Notes under the pieces: model-generated
The model's input: the letters and a program-made list of their open reading frames with translations, nothing else
Databases searched by the model: none
Told to the model about the DNA's origin: nothing
Translations under genes and position numbers: made by a program
Shown: positions 26,578 through 34,586 of the stretch, piece by piece
Layout of the letters: the number at the start of each line of letters is the position of its first letter
How positions within the stretch are numbered: position 1 is the first letter of the stretch
NCBI RefSeq assembly: GCF_037969875.1
Contig: NZ_CP150218.1
Location: forward strand, 5,208,001 to 5,272,000
Origin: Paenibacillus sp. FSL R7-0337
GTDB lineage: Bacteria > Bacillota > Bacilli > Paenibacillales > Paenibacillaceae
DNA: 64,000 nucleotides
Direction of reading: 5' to 3'

Positions 26578-27681
26578 ATGTTGAAGCCAATCACGATTCA
26601 AGCGGACCAGCGCGGTCTGCTCTTTCATAAGGGAAGTTATGTGAAGCGGCTGCTGCCGGGAACCTACCGTTATTTCTCCTGGTCGCAGCATACTGTGTTG
26701 GTACTGGATATTGCTAAGCCTTTTAGCGCTGGCGGTAAGGATCTGCAGCTGTTCTTACAGGATGATGAGCTCCTGCGGGAGCTTGAGGTGGTACGGGTAC
26801 AGGATCATGAGAATGTGCTGCACTATGAGGATGGTCAATTCATGCAGGTGTTGAAGCCGGGGGTATATGCGTATTGGAATCTGCTGAAAAAGCATACCTT
26901 CGTCCACACGGACATCCGTGTGCCGGAGCTGCCCGCCGGGATCGACCGCTCGATCATCGCGCGGCTTACGCCGCACCTGCAGAGCTGCGAAATCGCCAGC
27001 CACGAGCTGGGGTTCCTGTTCTACGATCATACGCTCCAGCGGGAGCTGACGCCGGGGAAATATTATTTCTGGAAGGGGCCGGTCTCGGTGCTGACCAAGA
27101 AGGTCGATCTGAGACAGCAGCAGATGGATCTGCTCGGCCAGGAGATGATGACGGAAGATAAGGTTACGCTGCGCCTGAACTTCGTCTGCCAGTACCGGAT
27201 CGTAAGTCCGCACCGTGTCCTGGAGATGAAGGATTTCGATGAGCAGATTCATATCCAGCTTCAGCTCCTGCTGCGCGAGTATGTCGGGACGCTGAGATTG
27301 GACGATCTGCTGAAGCGGAAGGAGGATCTGGCGACGTTCATTCTGGACCGTATCCGGGAGAAGGAGGAAGAGTTCGGGGTGCGCTTCCTCGGGGCAGGGG
27401 TGAAGGATGTAATTCTGCCGGGAGACATGAAGGACATCCTGAACACCGTGCTGCTCGCTGAGAAAAAAGCCCAGGCCAACCTGCTCACCCGCCGGGAAGA
27501 GACAGCCTCGACACGCAGCCTGCTGAATACAGCGAAGCTGATGGATGAGAATCAGACGCTCTTCCGGCTCAAGGAGCTGGAATTCCTGGAGAAAATCTGC
27601 GACCGGATCGGCTCCATCTCGGTCACCGGCGGCGGTGATCTGCTGGAGCGGTTAAGCTCACTGATCGGCGCAAGTAAATAG
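26578..27681 (+). CDS. Slipin-type SPFH/Band-7 protein
   Basis: A 367-residue protein of the SPFH (stomatin/prohibitin/flotillin/HflKC) superfamily. It has an N-terminal part with two similar ~70-residue segments (ADQRGLLFHKGSYVKRLLPGTYRYF; HELGFLFYDHTLQRELTPGKYYFW). The Band-7 core follows from about residue 185 (DKVTLRLNFVCQYRIVSP), then a coiled tail with AEKKAQANLLTRREETASTRSLLNTA. No clear transmembrane helix precedes the core. The ATG at 26578 is set by AAGGAGG 10 bases upstream; the frame stays open further upstream but without a start site. Such proteins form rings or scaffolds. The tRNA-like RNA just upstream suggests an RNA-scaffold role, but no RtcB or other RNA ligase is nearby. 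It is closed by a hairpin terminator. Confidence 0.85.
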   Translation: MLKPITIQADQRGLLFHKGSYVKRLLPGTYRYFSWSQHTVLVLDIAKPFSAGGKDLQLFLQDDELLRELEVVRVQDHENVLHYEDGQFMQVLKPGVYAYWNLLKKHTFVHTDIRVPELPAGIDRSIIARLTPHLQSCEIASHELGFLFYDHTLQRELTPGKYYFWKGPVSVLTKKVDLRQQQMDLLGQEMMTEDKVTLRLNFVCQYRIVSPHRVLEMKDFDEQIHIQLQLLLREYVGTLRLDDLLKRKEDLATFILDRIREKEEEFGVRFLGAGVKDVILPGDMKDILNTVLLAEKKAQANLLTRREETASTRSLLNTAKLMDENQTLFRLKELEFLEKICDRIGSISVTGGGDLLERLSSLIGASK

Positions 27682-27683
27682 AC

Positions 27684-27735
27684 AAGAATCGCCCTCCACA
27701 CAGCTCAGCTTATGAGCTAGTGGAGGGCGATTCTT
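27684..27735. terminator. Bidirectional terminator between slipin and msrAB
   Basis: AAGAATCGCCCTCCA pairs exactly with TGGAGGGCGATTCTT, with an inner AGCTCA/TGAGCT stem. It serves two convergent genes. Confidence 0.8.
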
Positions 27736-27777
27736 ATTGTATGAGAAGCTCCTTACATCGGTACGACTACGCTTATT

Positions 27778-29331
27778 CTACTCCACCAACCCCGTCAAAT
27801 ACCCGTAATGCTCCCCCTCCATCTGGTCCAGAGGGATGAAGCGGATAGAGGCGCTGTTGATGCAGTAGCGTTTGCCGCCGCGGTCTGCGGGACCGTCGTC
27901 GAAGACATGGCCCAGGTGGATGTCACCGGATTGGCTGCGGACCTCGGTGCGTTCCATGCCGAAGCTGGTATCCGTATCGTAGGTGACCACCTCCGGGGTA
28001 ATGGGCTTCGTGAAGCTGGGCCATCCGCAACCGGAATCGTATTTATCCTTGCTGGAGAAGAGGGGCTGACCCGTGGCGATATCGACATACAGGCCGGACT
28101 CGTAGTTATCCCAATAGTCGTTGCTGAAGGCACGCTCGGTGTCATTATTGACGGCTACCGCGTATTGGTCGGCGGTTAACCGCTCCTTCAGTTCTGCGTC
28201 GGAAGGACGCGGGTATTGGGCCGGATCGATAACCGGCTCTTGCTCATCCAGGATGCTTAGGTCGATGTGGCAATACCCGTTCGGGTTCTTCGCCAAGTAG
28301 TCCTGATGGTATTCCTCCGCCAGATAGTAGTTCTCCAGAGGAAGGACTTCCGTTACGATCTTCTTGTCATACTTGGTCTGCTCCTGCGCTACAGCCTGCT
28401 GGATAACAGCCGCATCCTCCGGGGACGCATAGTAGATTCCTGTCCGGTATTGAATGCCCCGGTCATTGCCTTGCTTGTTCAGGCTGGTCGGGTCAACGAC
28501 CTTGAAGTAAGCTTCCAGGAGCTGCTTCAGGGTGACCTGCTTCGGATCATACTTCACATGCACCGTCTCCGCGAACCCCCGGTCCCCGCGAATAACATCC
28601 TCATAGGTCGGATTCTCGCCTGTCCCGTTGGCATAGCCGGAGGTGACATCCTGAACTCCTTGAATGCGGGCCATATACGCTTCCACGCCCCAGAAGCAAC
28701 CGCCCGCCAGGTACAGGCTACGCAGATCCTTCTCGGCTATAGCTGCGGTCTTGACCGCTGGAACCGGAGCGGCGGCTGAGGCGGAGCTCATTCCCGCGAA
28801 GGTATCCTTAATCTGCTCGTTGGAGGCATGACCCGGGAGGGATTTTACCAGCAACCCTTCTTCATCGATATAAAAAGAGCTCGGATATGCCCGTACCTGA
28901 AACTCCTTAGCCCATGTCCCATCTTCATCGAGCAGCACAGTCAGATTGTCATATGACTGCTTGCTGAACCAGTCCGTGAACTCCTTGGCAGATTTCTCGC
29001 CTTTGTAGCCGGGAGTTACAATCGATACCACCTGGAAATCCTTCTCCTGTCCGGCCAGCGTATTCAGGTCCTCCAGACCGGCTAGACAGATGGAGCACCA
29101 GGAGGCCCAGTATTTTACATAGACCTTTTTGCCTTTCAGATCCTCGAGCTTCATAGGGTCGCCCTTCAGATCATTTAACGCGAATGCGGGTGCTGGCTTC
29201 CCTTTGCTCATGGCAGCCGGGGAGTCCATCTTGCCGGATGCTGTATCGGGCTTCGCACCGCATGCGGCCAGGATCGACAGCAGGCCGCCAATCACCAGCA
29301 TATATCCCATCCACTTCCATATCTTGTTCAT
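27778..29331 (-). CDS. msrAB: Lipoprotein fusing TlpA thioredoxin, MsrA and MsrB
   Basis: A 517-residue extracytoplasmic repair enzyme. It has a lipoprotein signal with lipobox LAAC (Cys24) and a TlpA/ResA thioredoxin domain with WCSIC (Cys79 and Cys82). MsrA follows with GCFWG (Cys212) and the YHQDYL segment. MsrB has SGCGWPSF and RYCINS (Cys about 490). The order Trx-MsrA-MsrB matches the PilB-type proteins of Neisseria. It reduces both methionine sulfoxide stereoisomers in surface proteins, with electrons passing from CcdA to the thioredoxin domain. The ccdA-like gene lies 18 bases upstream in the same operon, and a two-component system and a Met-rich secreted protein follow in the same orientation. 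All catalytic cysteines are present. Confidence 0.93.
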   Translation of the reverse strand: MNKIWKWMGYMLVIGGLLSILAACGAKPDTASGKMDSPAAMSKGKPAPAFALNDLKGDPMKLEDLKGKKVYVKYWASWCSICLAGLEDLNTLAGQEKDFQVVSIVTPGYKGEKSAKEFTDWFSKQSYDNLTVLLDEDGTWAKEFQVRAYPSSFYIDEEGLLVKSLPGHASNEQIKDTFAGMSSASAAAPVPAVKTAAIAEKDLRSLYLAGGCFWGVEAYMARIQGVQDVTSGYANGTGENPTYEDVIRGDRGFAETVHVKYDPKQVTLKQLLEAYFKVVDPTSLNKQGNDRGIQYRTGIYYASPEDAAVIQQAVAQEQTKYDKKIVTEVLPLENYYLAEEYHQDYLAKNPNGYCHIDLSILDEQEPVIDPAQYPRPSDAELKERLTADQYAVAVNNDTERAFSNDYWDNYESGLYVDIATGQPLFSSKDKYDSGCGWPSFTKPITPEVVTYDTDTSFGMERTEVRSQSGDIHLGHVFDDGPADRGGKRYCINSASIRFIPLDQMEGEHYGYLTGLVE

Positions 29332-29349
29332 GCCTGATTCCTCCTCCCG

Positions 29350-30066
29350 TTATTGAATCCAGCTCACAATCGTATTCAGCTGGTCTGTCATTAGCAGCAG
29401 CCCCATGGCGATCAGCATACAGCCGGAGGCGATCTTGATCCCTCCCATGAACCGGTACAAGCGGCGAATCCGCTGCACCAGAACTTCCGAGAAGACGGAT
29501 AGTATGAGAAAAGGAATCGCCAGACCCAGCGTGTACAGCAGCATGAGGAACCCTCCATAGGCAGGGGAGCCTTCCCCGGCGGCGATGCTGAGAATGCCCG
29601 CAAGTACCGGGCCGATGCACGGCGTCCACCCGAAGCTGAACGTCAGGCCGAGCAGGAAGGCCCCGATATAGCCGCCGCGTGCTGCGCGGGGACTGGACAG
29701 CTTTTTTTCCCGTTCCAGCCAGGAGATCTTGATCAGTCCGGTCTGGTAGATTCCGAATAAGATGACAATCGCTCCGCAAACGGCAATGAACCTGGAGCTT
29801 GAAATGACACTGCCAAGGATACCGGAGCCGAAGCCCAGGGTAATGAAGACCACAGACAGTCCAAGCACGAAGATTAGCGTCCGCAGCATGAATACCGAAC
29901 GGAACCGCATGGAGCCTGTGTCCACCCCTCCCTGATTCACATTGCCCGCCAGGCTTCCGGACAGATACGAGACATAGACCGGAAGCAGCGGCAGAATACA
30001 GGGTGCAAAAAACGATAATACCCCTGCGCCGAAGACGCCGAACAGGAATACAAAATCACCAGCCAT
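29350..30066 (-). CDS. ccdA: CcdA-type thiol-disulfide membrane electron transporter
   Basis: A 238-residue polytopic membrane protein of the CcdA/DsbD-beta family, with about six helices. It has the conserved Cys-Pro segment FFAPCILPLLPVYVSYLSG near the N-terminus and a second one at FGWTPCIGPVLAGIL, which hold the two redox cysteines. It carries reducing power from cytoplasmic thioredoxin to the outside, here clearly for the TlpA-MsrAB lipoprotein 18 bases downstream. I start at the ATG at 30066, which has AGGTGG about 8 bases upstream; a GTG at 30078 is possible. It may be co-transcribed with the kinase gene 44 bases away. Confidence 0.9.
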   Translation of the reverse strand: MAGDFVFLFGVFGAGVLSFFAPCILPLLPVYVSYLSGSLAGNVNQGGVDTGSMRFRSVFMLRTLIFVLGLSVVFITLGFGSGILGSVISSSRFIAVCGAIVILFGIYQTGLIKISWLEREKKLSSPRAARGGYIGAFLLGLTFSFGWTPCIGPVLAGILSIAAGEGSPAYGGFLMLLYTLGLAIPFLILSVFSEVLVQRIRRLYRFMGGIKIASGCMLIAMGLLLMTDQLNTIVSWIQ

Positions 30067-30110
30067 CTCTGTCACCACCTATATGAATACTGCTTCTCTA
30101 ACGCTAAGGC

Positions 30111-31151
30111 TTACCGGCTGGTGTAGATGGGGACCGTGAACCAGAAGCAGCTTCCAGAACCCTTAGTGCTCTCTACACCAATCTTGCCGCCATGCAGCTC
30201 CACAATGGATTGTGCAATGGCAAGACCCAGACCGGCGCCTCCGCTATTCTTACTGCGTGATTTATCTATCCGGTAGAACCGCTCGAAGATCCGTGAGGTC
30301 TCCGCCGCATCGATTCCCTGACCCTCATCGCTCACAGCGATCCGCAGGAACGGCCCTTCCTCAGCGGCGGACAGCACGATATGGCCTTCTTCAGGAGAAT
30401 GTTGAATCGCATTCTGCACAAGATTGGACAGTACCCGCTTAATCTGCGTGGGCATCATCAGGGCCGCGGGCAGCTTATCCGGCAGCTCAATCTCGACCTT
30501 CAGCCGCTTCTCCGCCAGATGGAAGGAGAAGCTCTCCAGCGTGCTGATCAGCAGCTCATCTGCATGGCACGGCTGCGGGTCGAAGGTTCCGCCGCTGGCC
30601 TCCAGGCTGGATAGTTCAAAGAGGTCCTGGATCAGCCCCGCCAGCCGCTTCGTCTCGAGCCGGATCGTATTCAGATACCGCTGGAAGGTCTCTTCGTCCT
30701 TGATCACATCATCCTCCAACGCCTCCACGAATGACTGAATGGAGGCAAGAGGGGTCCGCAGATCGTGCGAGACATTCGCGATCAGCTCCCGCCGGGCGGA
30801 CTCGGACTGGTGGAGATGGTCGAAGCTCTCTTTTAACTTACTGCTCATCTCATTGAATTGCCGGGCCATCAGCTTGAACTCGTGCGGGCCGATCGTGGGA
30901 ACTTCGGTGTGGAAATCCCCCTTGGCAATCCGTACCGTCTGCTCGGTAATCCGGGCAATGGACTTCTCCACCGGCCGCGTCAGCAGATGCTGAACGATGA
31001 AGGAGAACACGCCGATCCCGGCTGTGATGCCGGACAGATAATATAGCTGATCGATGGTCAGCAGCATTTTGGAATAACTGACGAACAGACAGATCAACAA
31101 TACGCCGATCCCCGTGAGACTGGACAACATTAGATACGTACGCAGTTTCAT
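30111..31151 (-). CDS. Sensor histidine kinase
   Basis: A 346-residue membrane kinase. Two N-terminal helices (about residues 7-25 and 38-57) leave only a very short outside loop. They are followed by HAMP (about 58-110), the phospho-acceptor box SHDLRTPLASI (His129) and a HATPase domain with NLVQNAIQHS, DEGQGI, FERFYR and GLGLAI. The short loop argues for sensing in the membrane rather than by a large ligand domain. Its ATG overlaps the stop of the response regulator (TAATG), so the pair is translationally coupled. The neighbouring ccdA-msrAB genes and Met-rich protein suggest an envelope redox or oxidant signal; this is inference. Confidence 0.92.
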   Translation of the reverse strand: MKLRTYLMLSSLTGIGVLLICLFVSYSKMLLTIDQLYYLSGITAGIGVFSFIVQHLLTRPVEKSIARITEQTVRIAKGDFHTEVPTIGPHEFKLMARQFNEMSSKLKESFDHLHQSESARRELIANVSHDLRTPLASIQSFVEALEDDVIKDEETFQRYLNTIRLETKRLAGLIQDLFELSSLEASGGTFDPQPCHADELLISTLESFSFHLAEKRLKVEIELPDKLPAALMMPTQIKRVLSNLVQNAIQHSPEEGHIVLSAAEEGPFLRIAVSDEGQGIDAAETSRIFERFYRIDKSRSKNSGGAGLGLAIAQSIVELHGGKIGVESTKGSGSCFWFTVPIYTSR

Positions 31152-31855
31152 TAGATGCCATCACCCGCAAACTTATAGCCGATTCCCCAGACCGTCTTGA
31201 TGTATTTCGGGTCGGAGGGAGTCTGCTCGATCTTCTCGCGTAATCTCCTTATATGCACCGTAACGGTAGTCGTATCTCCTTCATAGCTGAAATCCCAGAT
31301 CTTGCTCAGCATCTGCGTCCGGGAGAACACCTGCCCCGGATGGCTCGCCAGCAGATACAGCATTTCGAATTCGGTCACCGTCAAGTCAATCGCCTGCCCG
31401 CTGATCTCCACCGTACGCTTCCCGACATCGAGGGTCAGTCCTTCGTACTTGATTGTGTGCTCAGCGGCGGTAGCCGGCGATACCTGGACAACTCTCATTC
31501 TGCGCAGAATCGCCTGCACCCGCAGTACGAGCTCCCTTGGACTGAAGGGCTTGGTCAGATAATCATCCGCCCCCATCGTCAGCCCCATCAGCCGGTCCTG
31601 TTCCTCGCCGCGCGCCGTCAGCATGATGATCGGGAGATCTTCGGTCTGCCGGATCTCGCTGCACACCTCCCAGCCATTCTTATGCGGCATCATCAAGTCA
31701 AGCACAATCAGGCTTGGAGACTGGCTGCGCCATAGCTCTAGCGCCTCCAAGCCGTCCTTGGCGGTGGTGACCAGATACCCCTCCCGTTCCAGATACCTGC
31801 GGCACACATCGGTAATATTCGGATCATCATCCGCGACCAGCACTCGTTCATTCAT
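31151..31855 (-). CDS. OmpR-family response regulator
   Basis: A 234-residue regulator. The receiver domain has phospho-acceptor Asp53 in IVLDLMMP, the acidic pair DDD at residues 9-11 and the conserved Lys in DDYLTKPF. The C-terminal winged helix has the usual SRTQMLSKIW, TVTVHIRRLREKIE and VWGIGYKF motifs. I take the ATG at 31855 (start of the receiver fold); codons further upstream add an unlikely tail. It is coupled to the kinase gene by a one-base overlap. Its probable target is the four-copy 11-bp repeat upstream of the adjacent Met-rich gene. Confidence 0.92.
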   Translation of the reverse strand: MNERVLVADDDPNITDVCRRYLEREGYLVTTAKDGLEALELWRSQSPSLIVLDLMMPHKNGWEVCSEIRQTEDLPIIMLTARGEEQDRLMGLTMGADDYLTKPFSPRELVLRVQAILRRMRVVQVSPATAAEHTIKYEGLTLDVGKRTVEISGQAIDLTVTEFEMLYLLASHPGQVFSRTQMLSKIWDFSYEGDTTTVTVHIRRLREKIEQTPSDPKYIKTVWGIGYKFAGDGI

Positions 31856-31931
31856 CTTAACCCACCCCATATCTGTCCAAAATCCATTTGATTCCATCAT
31901 ATCATATGGCGGGGGTCCGGCTCAGTCCGGC

Positions 31932-32456
31932 TTATTTCATGGCCTTGGCAGGCTTCATGTACATGGTCACTACCGTATCCGCCACATAAGTGCTGCCATC
32001 GTACAGGGCCGGAGCCATGCTCAGATTAACCGTCTTACCGTCGACCATCATTTTTTTCGACCCAATCATAACGTTGATCATCTTGCCCATCGGCATCTTG
32101 CCGTCATCCATCATCTTGCCGTCATCCATCATCTTGCCGTCATCCATCATCTTGCCGTCGTCCATCATCTTGCCGTCGTCCATCATCTTGCCGTCATCCA
32201 TCATCTTGCTATCGTCCATCGTCTTGCTGTCGTCCATCATCTTGTCCATGTACATCAGCGAGACGGAGCGGTCCTTGCTGTTCCATTCAATGCTGTAGCC
32301 GTACATCATGGCGGCCTGTCTTAGGTTCATCAGCTCCATGCCGTCTTTCTTCATCGTCTTGATGCCTGCCGCCGCACCGGAGATGCCGGACACCGCCAGA
32401 GAGAGAACCAATACTGCCGCTATCATGAACCGTTTGCCTGCTTTGCTGTTACCCAT
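31932..32456 (-). CDS. Secreted methionine-rich protein with KMMDDG tandem repeats
   Basis: A 174-residue exported protein with a signal peptide (RFMIAAVLVLSLAVSGISGAAA). The two ends resemble halves of a copper-amine-oxidase-N stalk domain (MELMNLRQAAMMYGYSIEW; KTVNLSMAPALYDGSTYVADTV). Between them sit eight 6-residue units, six of them KMMDDG and two variants ending in DDS, encoded by 18-bp tandem repeats (32099-32244). About one residue in five is Met. The ATG at 32456 follows GGAG. The same-strand neighbours are a two-component system, ccdA and an extracellular MsrAB. Possible roles are a sacrificial oxidant sink that MsrAB regenerates, like the periplasmic Met-rich MrpX of hypochlorite defence, or a metal (copper) binder through Met/Asp side chains. 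The repeat is direct; the function is inferred. Confidence 0.75.
   Translation of the reverse strand: MGNSKAGKRFMIAAVLVLSLAVSGISGAAAGIKTMKKDGMELMNLRQAAMMYGYSIEWNSKDRSVSLMYMDKMMDDSKTMDDSKMMDDGKMMDDGKMMDDGKMMDDGKMMDDGKMMDDGKMPMGKMINVMIGSKKMMVDGKTVNLSMAPALYDGSTYVADTVVTMYMKPAKAMK
32099..32244 (-). repeat. 18-bp tandem repeat coding KMMDDG
   Basis: About eight copies of an 18-bp unit, nearly identical apart from A/G changes at one wobble position. The last two copies (32211-32244) vary more. Copy number is likely to change by slippage, always in steps of six residues. Confidence 0.85.
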
Positions 32457-32512
32457 GCTAATCACGCTCCATTTCTTTGTAGTGGTTACATGGAACAGAA
32501 TAAACGGGAGAG

Positions 32513-32554
32513 CTTACGATTCTCTAAGCGAAATCTTACGATTGTATTACGGCG
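32513..32554. promoter_or_regulatory. Four 11-bp-spaced direct repeats, probable response-regulator site
   Basis: CTTACGATT at 32513, CTAAGCGAA at 32524, CTTACGATT at 32535 and ATTACGGCG at 32546 are exactly 11 bp apart. Helically phased direct repeats are the normal target of OmpR/PhoB-type regulators, and such a regulator is encoded 0.7 kb away. The array lies about 60 bp upstream of the Met-rich gene start, next to a weak -10 (TATTCT on the minus strand). Confidence 0.6.
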
Positions 32555-32678
32555 GCGCAAAGAACGTATAACTTCTCCCTATAGCCAGATATCAGTTATA
32601 AGTGTTACGTCTAATGCCGTACTCCATGCTAGAATTTATACACAAAGACAGAACAGTGGAACTAGAGGAGGGCTAATC

Positions 32679-33836
32679 ATGTGTGATAGATTTCAGATCG
32701 TAGGCAGCCTGCTGCGTCCGGCGGAGCTATTAGAATATAAGCAGCAGATTGAACACCGGGACGATATTCAGTATCCTTTTTACGAGGATTTCCAGGGCTA
32801 TGAGCAGTGTGAGGCGAAGGCGATTCAGTCGGTAGTCGAGCAAGCGAAGGAGAATGGGCTATCGATTCTGACGGATGGAGAGTATTCCAAGTCGATGTGG
32901 CATCTGGACTTTGCGTGGGGCTTCCAAGGGATGGAGCGCTATATCGCGCCTCACGGGTATTTCTTCAGAGACGTTGACGGCACCTCCAAATACGAGACGC
33001 GCAAAGACATCGGTCTGCGCATCACAGGCGAGCTGGGCGGGAAGAATCACCACTTCCTTCAGGCGTACCGCCAGCTTCAAGAGCATGCGGGAGACAGGGA
33101 GACGAAGCTGTGCGTGCCTTCGCCGTCCCATATCTTCGGAGAGCTGTCCTGGTCGGATAACCTTGGCGGCGAAGGTGCAGTGTACCAGAACCGTGATGAG
33201 CTGAAGGCCGGTCTAGTGACGGCATATAAGGATTTTGTAGGGGAATTCGCAGCCGCTGGAGGTAAGATTCTGCAATTCGACGACTGCCTCTGGGAGCTGT
33301 TCGCGGACGATAATCCGAATTCGCCCTTTACCGGTGAGAAAATCAACCATGAAGAAGTACAGAGTCTCGCTACAGAGTTCATCGATATTAACAACACCAT
33401 TATTGATTACGGACATAGCCTGGGGCTGCTTATGTGGACCCATAACTGCCGCGGCAATTATGATTCCCGGAATATGGGCGGCGGCTCTTATGTGAAGATT
33501 GCCAACCTGTTCCTGAAGCAGCTGAAGTACGACCGCTTCTTCCTGGAGTGGGACGACGAACGCGCGGGCTCGCTGGAGGCACTTGCCGTGTTCAAGGATA
33601 GACCGGAGACGGAAATTGTACTAGGCTTGCTGTCTTCCAAAACCAGTACGCTGGACGATGAGACCCGTGTCCTCCGCATGCTGGATGAAGCGTCCACGAT
33701 CATTCCGAAGGAGAGACTTCTGCTCTCCCACCAATGCGGCTTCGCCTCTTGCGACGGGGGTAATGAGCTGACGGAAGCGGAGCAATGGGCGAAGATCAGA
33801 CAGGGGCAAAAGATTGCTCAGCAATACTGGGCTTAA
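32679..33836 (+). CDS. MetE C-terminal-like cobalamin-independent methyltransferase
   Basis: A 385-residue protein equivalent to the catalytic C-terminal half of cobalamin-independent methionine synthase (YxjG/YxjH type). Zinc ligands fit THNCRGNYD (His and Cys, about residue 250) and the Cys in LLSHQCGFASC near residue 350. FLEWDDERAG and LGLLSSKT are typical of this barrel. Short MetE-like proteins lack the folate-binding N-terminal half and probably use alternative methyl donors or S-methyl compounds. The start is the ATG at 32679 after AGAGGAGGG; the frame is open upstream but without a start site. A strong terminator follows. Its place beside the methionine-sulfoxide repair genes may be coincidence. 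Confidence 0.85.
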   Translation: MCDRFQIVGSLLRPAELLEYKQQIEHRDDIQYPFYEDFQGYEQCEAKAIQSVVEQAKENGLSILTDGEYSKSMWHLDFAWGFQGMERYIAPHGYFFRDVDGTSKYETRKDIGLRITGELGGKNHHFLQAYRQLQEHAGDRETKLCVPSPSHIFGELSWSDNLGGEGAVYQNRDELKAGLVTAYKDFVGEFAAAGGKILQFDDCLWELFADDNPNSPFTGEKINHEEVQSLATEFIDINNTIIDYGHSLGLLMWTHNCRGNYDSRNMGGGSYVKIANLFLKQLKYDRFFLEWDDERAGSLEALAVFKDRPETEIVLGLLSSKTSTLDDETRVLRMLDEASTIIPKERLLLSHQCGFASCDGGNELTEAEQWAKIRQGQKIAQQYWA

Positions 33837-33870
33837 CTTCATTAATAGGCAGCAACTGTTCATAAAAGTA

Positions 33871-33903
33871 AGCCCGCATCTAGTAATAGGATGCGGGCTT
33901 ATT
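33871..33903 (+). terminator. Terminator after the MetE-like gene
   Basis: AGCCCGCATC pairs exactly with GATGCGGGCT around a 9-base loop, followed by TATT. Confidence 0.75.
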
Positions 33904-33928
33904 GCTTGTTTAGGTAACATGTATAGAG

Positions 33929-34110
33929 GATTCCTGCAAGAAATGCAACATTGCTGCCCATTAGAAGCGTCTTACGCTGAAATTCTGCACGAAATGCAAC
34001 AAATCCAGTGCTAACTTGCTCTAAACACCGAAATTTGTGTGAATAATGCAACATTGTACATTCAGTAAGTAATAGTTAAAGAGGAATCCTGCAAGAATTG
34101 CAACAATTCT
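33929..34110. repeat. Four degenerate GCAAGAAATGCAACA repeats with a 51-52 bp period
   Basis: The core TGCAAC starts at 33944, 33995, 34047 and 34099, giving spacings of 51, 52 and 52 bases. Around each core the sequence resembles ATTCCTGCAAGAAATGCAAC; the bases in between differ. There is no coding frame or cas gene here. The role is unknown. It occupies most of the gap between the MetE-like gene and the next repeat. Confidence 0.6.
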
Positions 34111-34224
34111 CTATACAAGCGGCTGGTGAGAGAAGGCATCGCATCCTTCACCCGACAGGGTGATTTCCTAATGTTTCGGTCTATATCACCTGCTATATAG
34201 ATTAAACTTGAAAATTAAAGTTAA

Positions 34225-34412
34225 GGGAAAAGTGGCGGAGGGGAATTTTGGAACTGTAGGAGCGGAAGCGCCCGCCTGAAGGCTTTCCGCAGGAAAGCTC
34301 GCATCGTAAGCATAGGCTGTGTTTGGATTTCCACTGCGCGTAGCAGTTTTAATCAAGAAATTCAAACACAACAGCGGCCGGAAGTCCAAAACTTCTCTGG
34401 AGTCACGGCCAA
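34225..34412. repeat. Highly structured intergenic element
   Basis: Successive hairpins: GCTTTCC-GCA-GGAAAGC (34282-34298); a 14-bp stem with one G-T pair (34318-34331 with 34357-34370); and GGCCG/CGGCC (34376-34410) enclosing GAAGT/ACTTC. The flanks are AT-rich. It has the look of a dispersed intergenic repeat or a non-coding RNA; I cannot tell which from one copy. Confidence 0.5.
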
Positions 34413-34540
34413 TCCCAAAAGAAAAAAATATTAGTTCAATTTATATAGCTAAACAACATGTCGCATTTATCCGGCTGTAATGTCGCAAAAGTACATGGAA
34501 ACAGAGGCAGCAGATCGGATATACTCGCTTTAACAATTAT

Positions 34541-34559
34541 GATAATGAAAATCATTATC
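34541..34559 (+). promoter_or_regulatory. Fur box upstream of the siderophore-binding gene
   Basis: GATAATGAAAATCATTATC matches the 19-bp Fur consensus at 18 positions. It lies 28 bases before the GTG start of the lipoprotein gene, so Fur with iron should block transcription. Confidence 0.9.
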
Positions 34560-34586
34560 ACATAATACATAACAGGGGGAGTCAGC

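Noticed and set aside
31623..32324. Plus-strand frame rich in HHLAVI repeats
   Set aside because: It is the antisense reading of the KMMDDG repeat. It lacks a signal peptide and ribosome site, while the minus-strand protein has both.
33929..34110. CRISPR array
   Set aside because: The repeats are only ~15-20 bases, differ between copies, number four, and no cas genes are present in the window.
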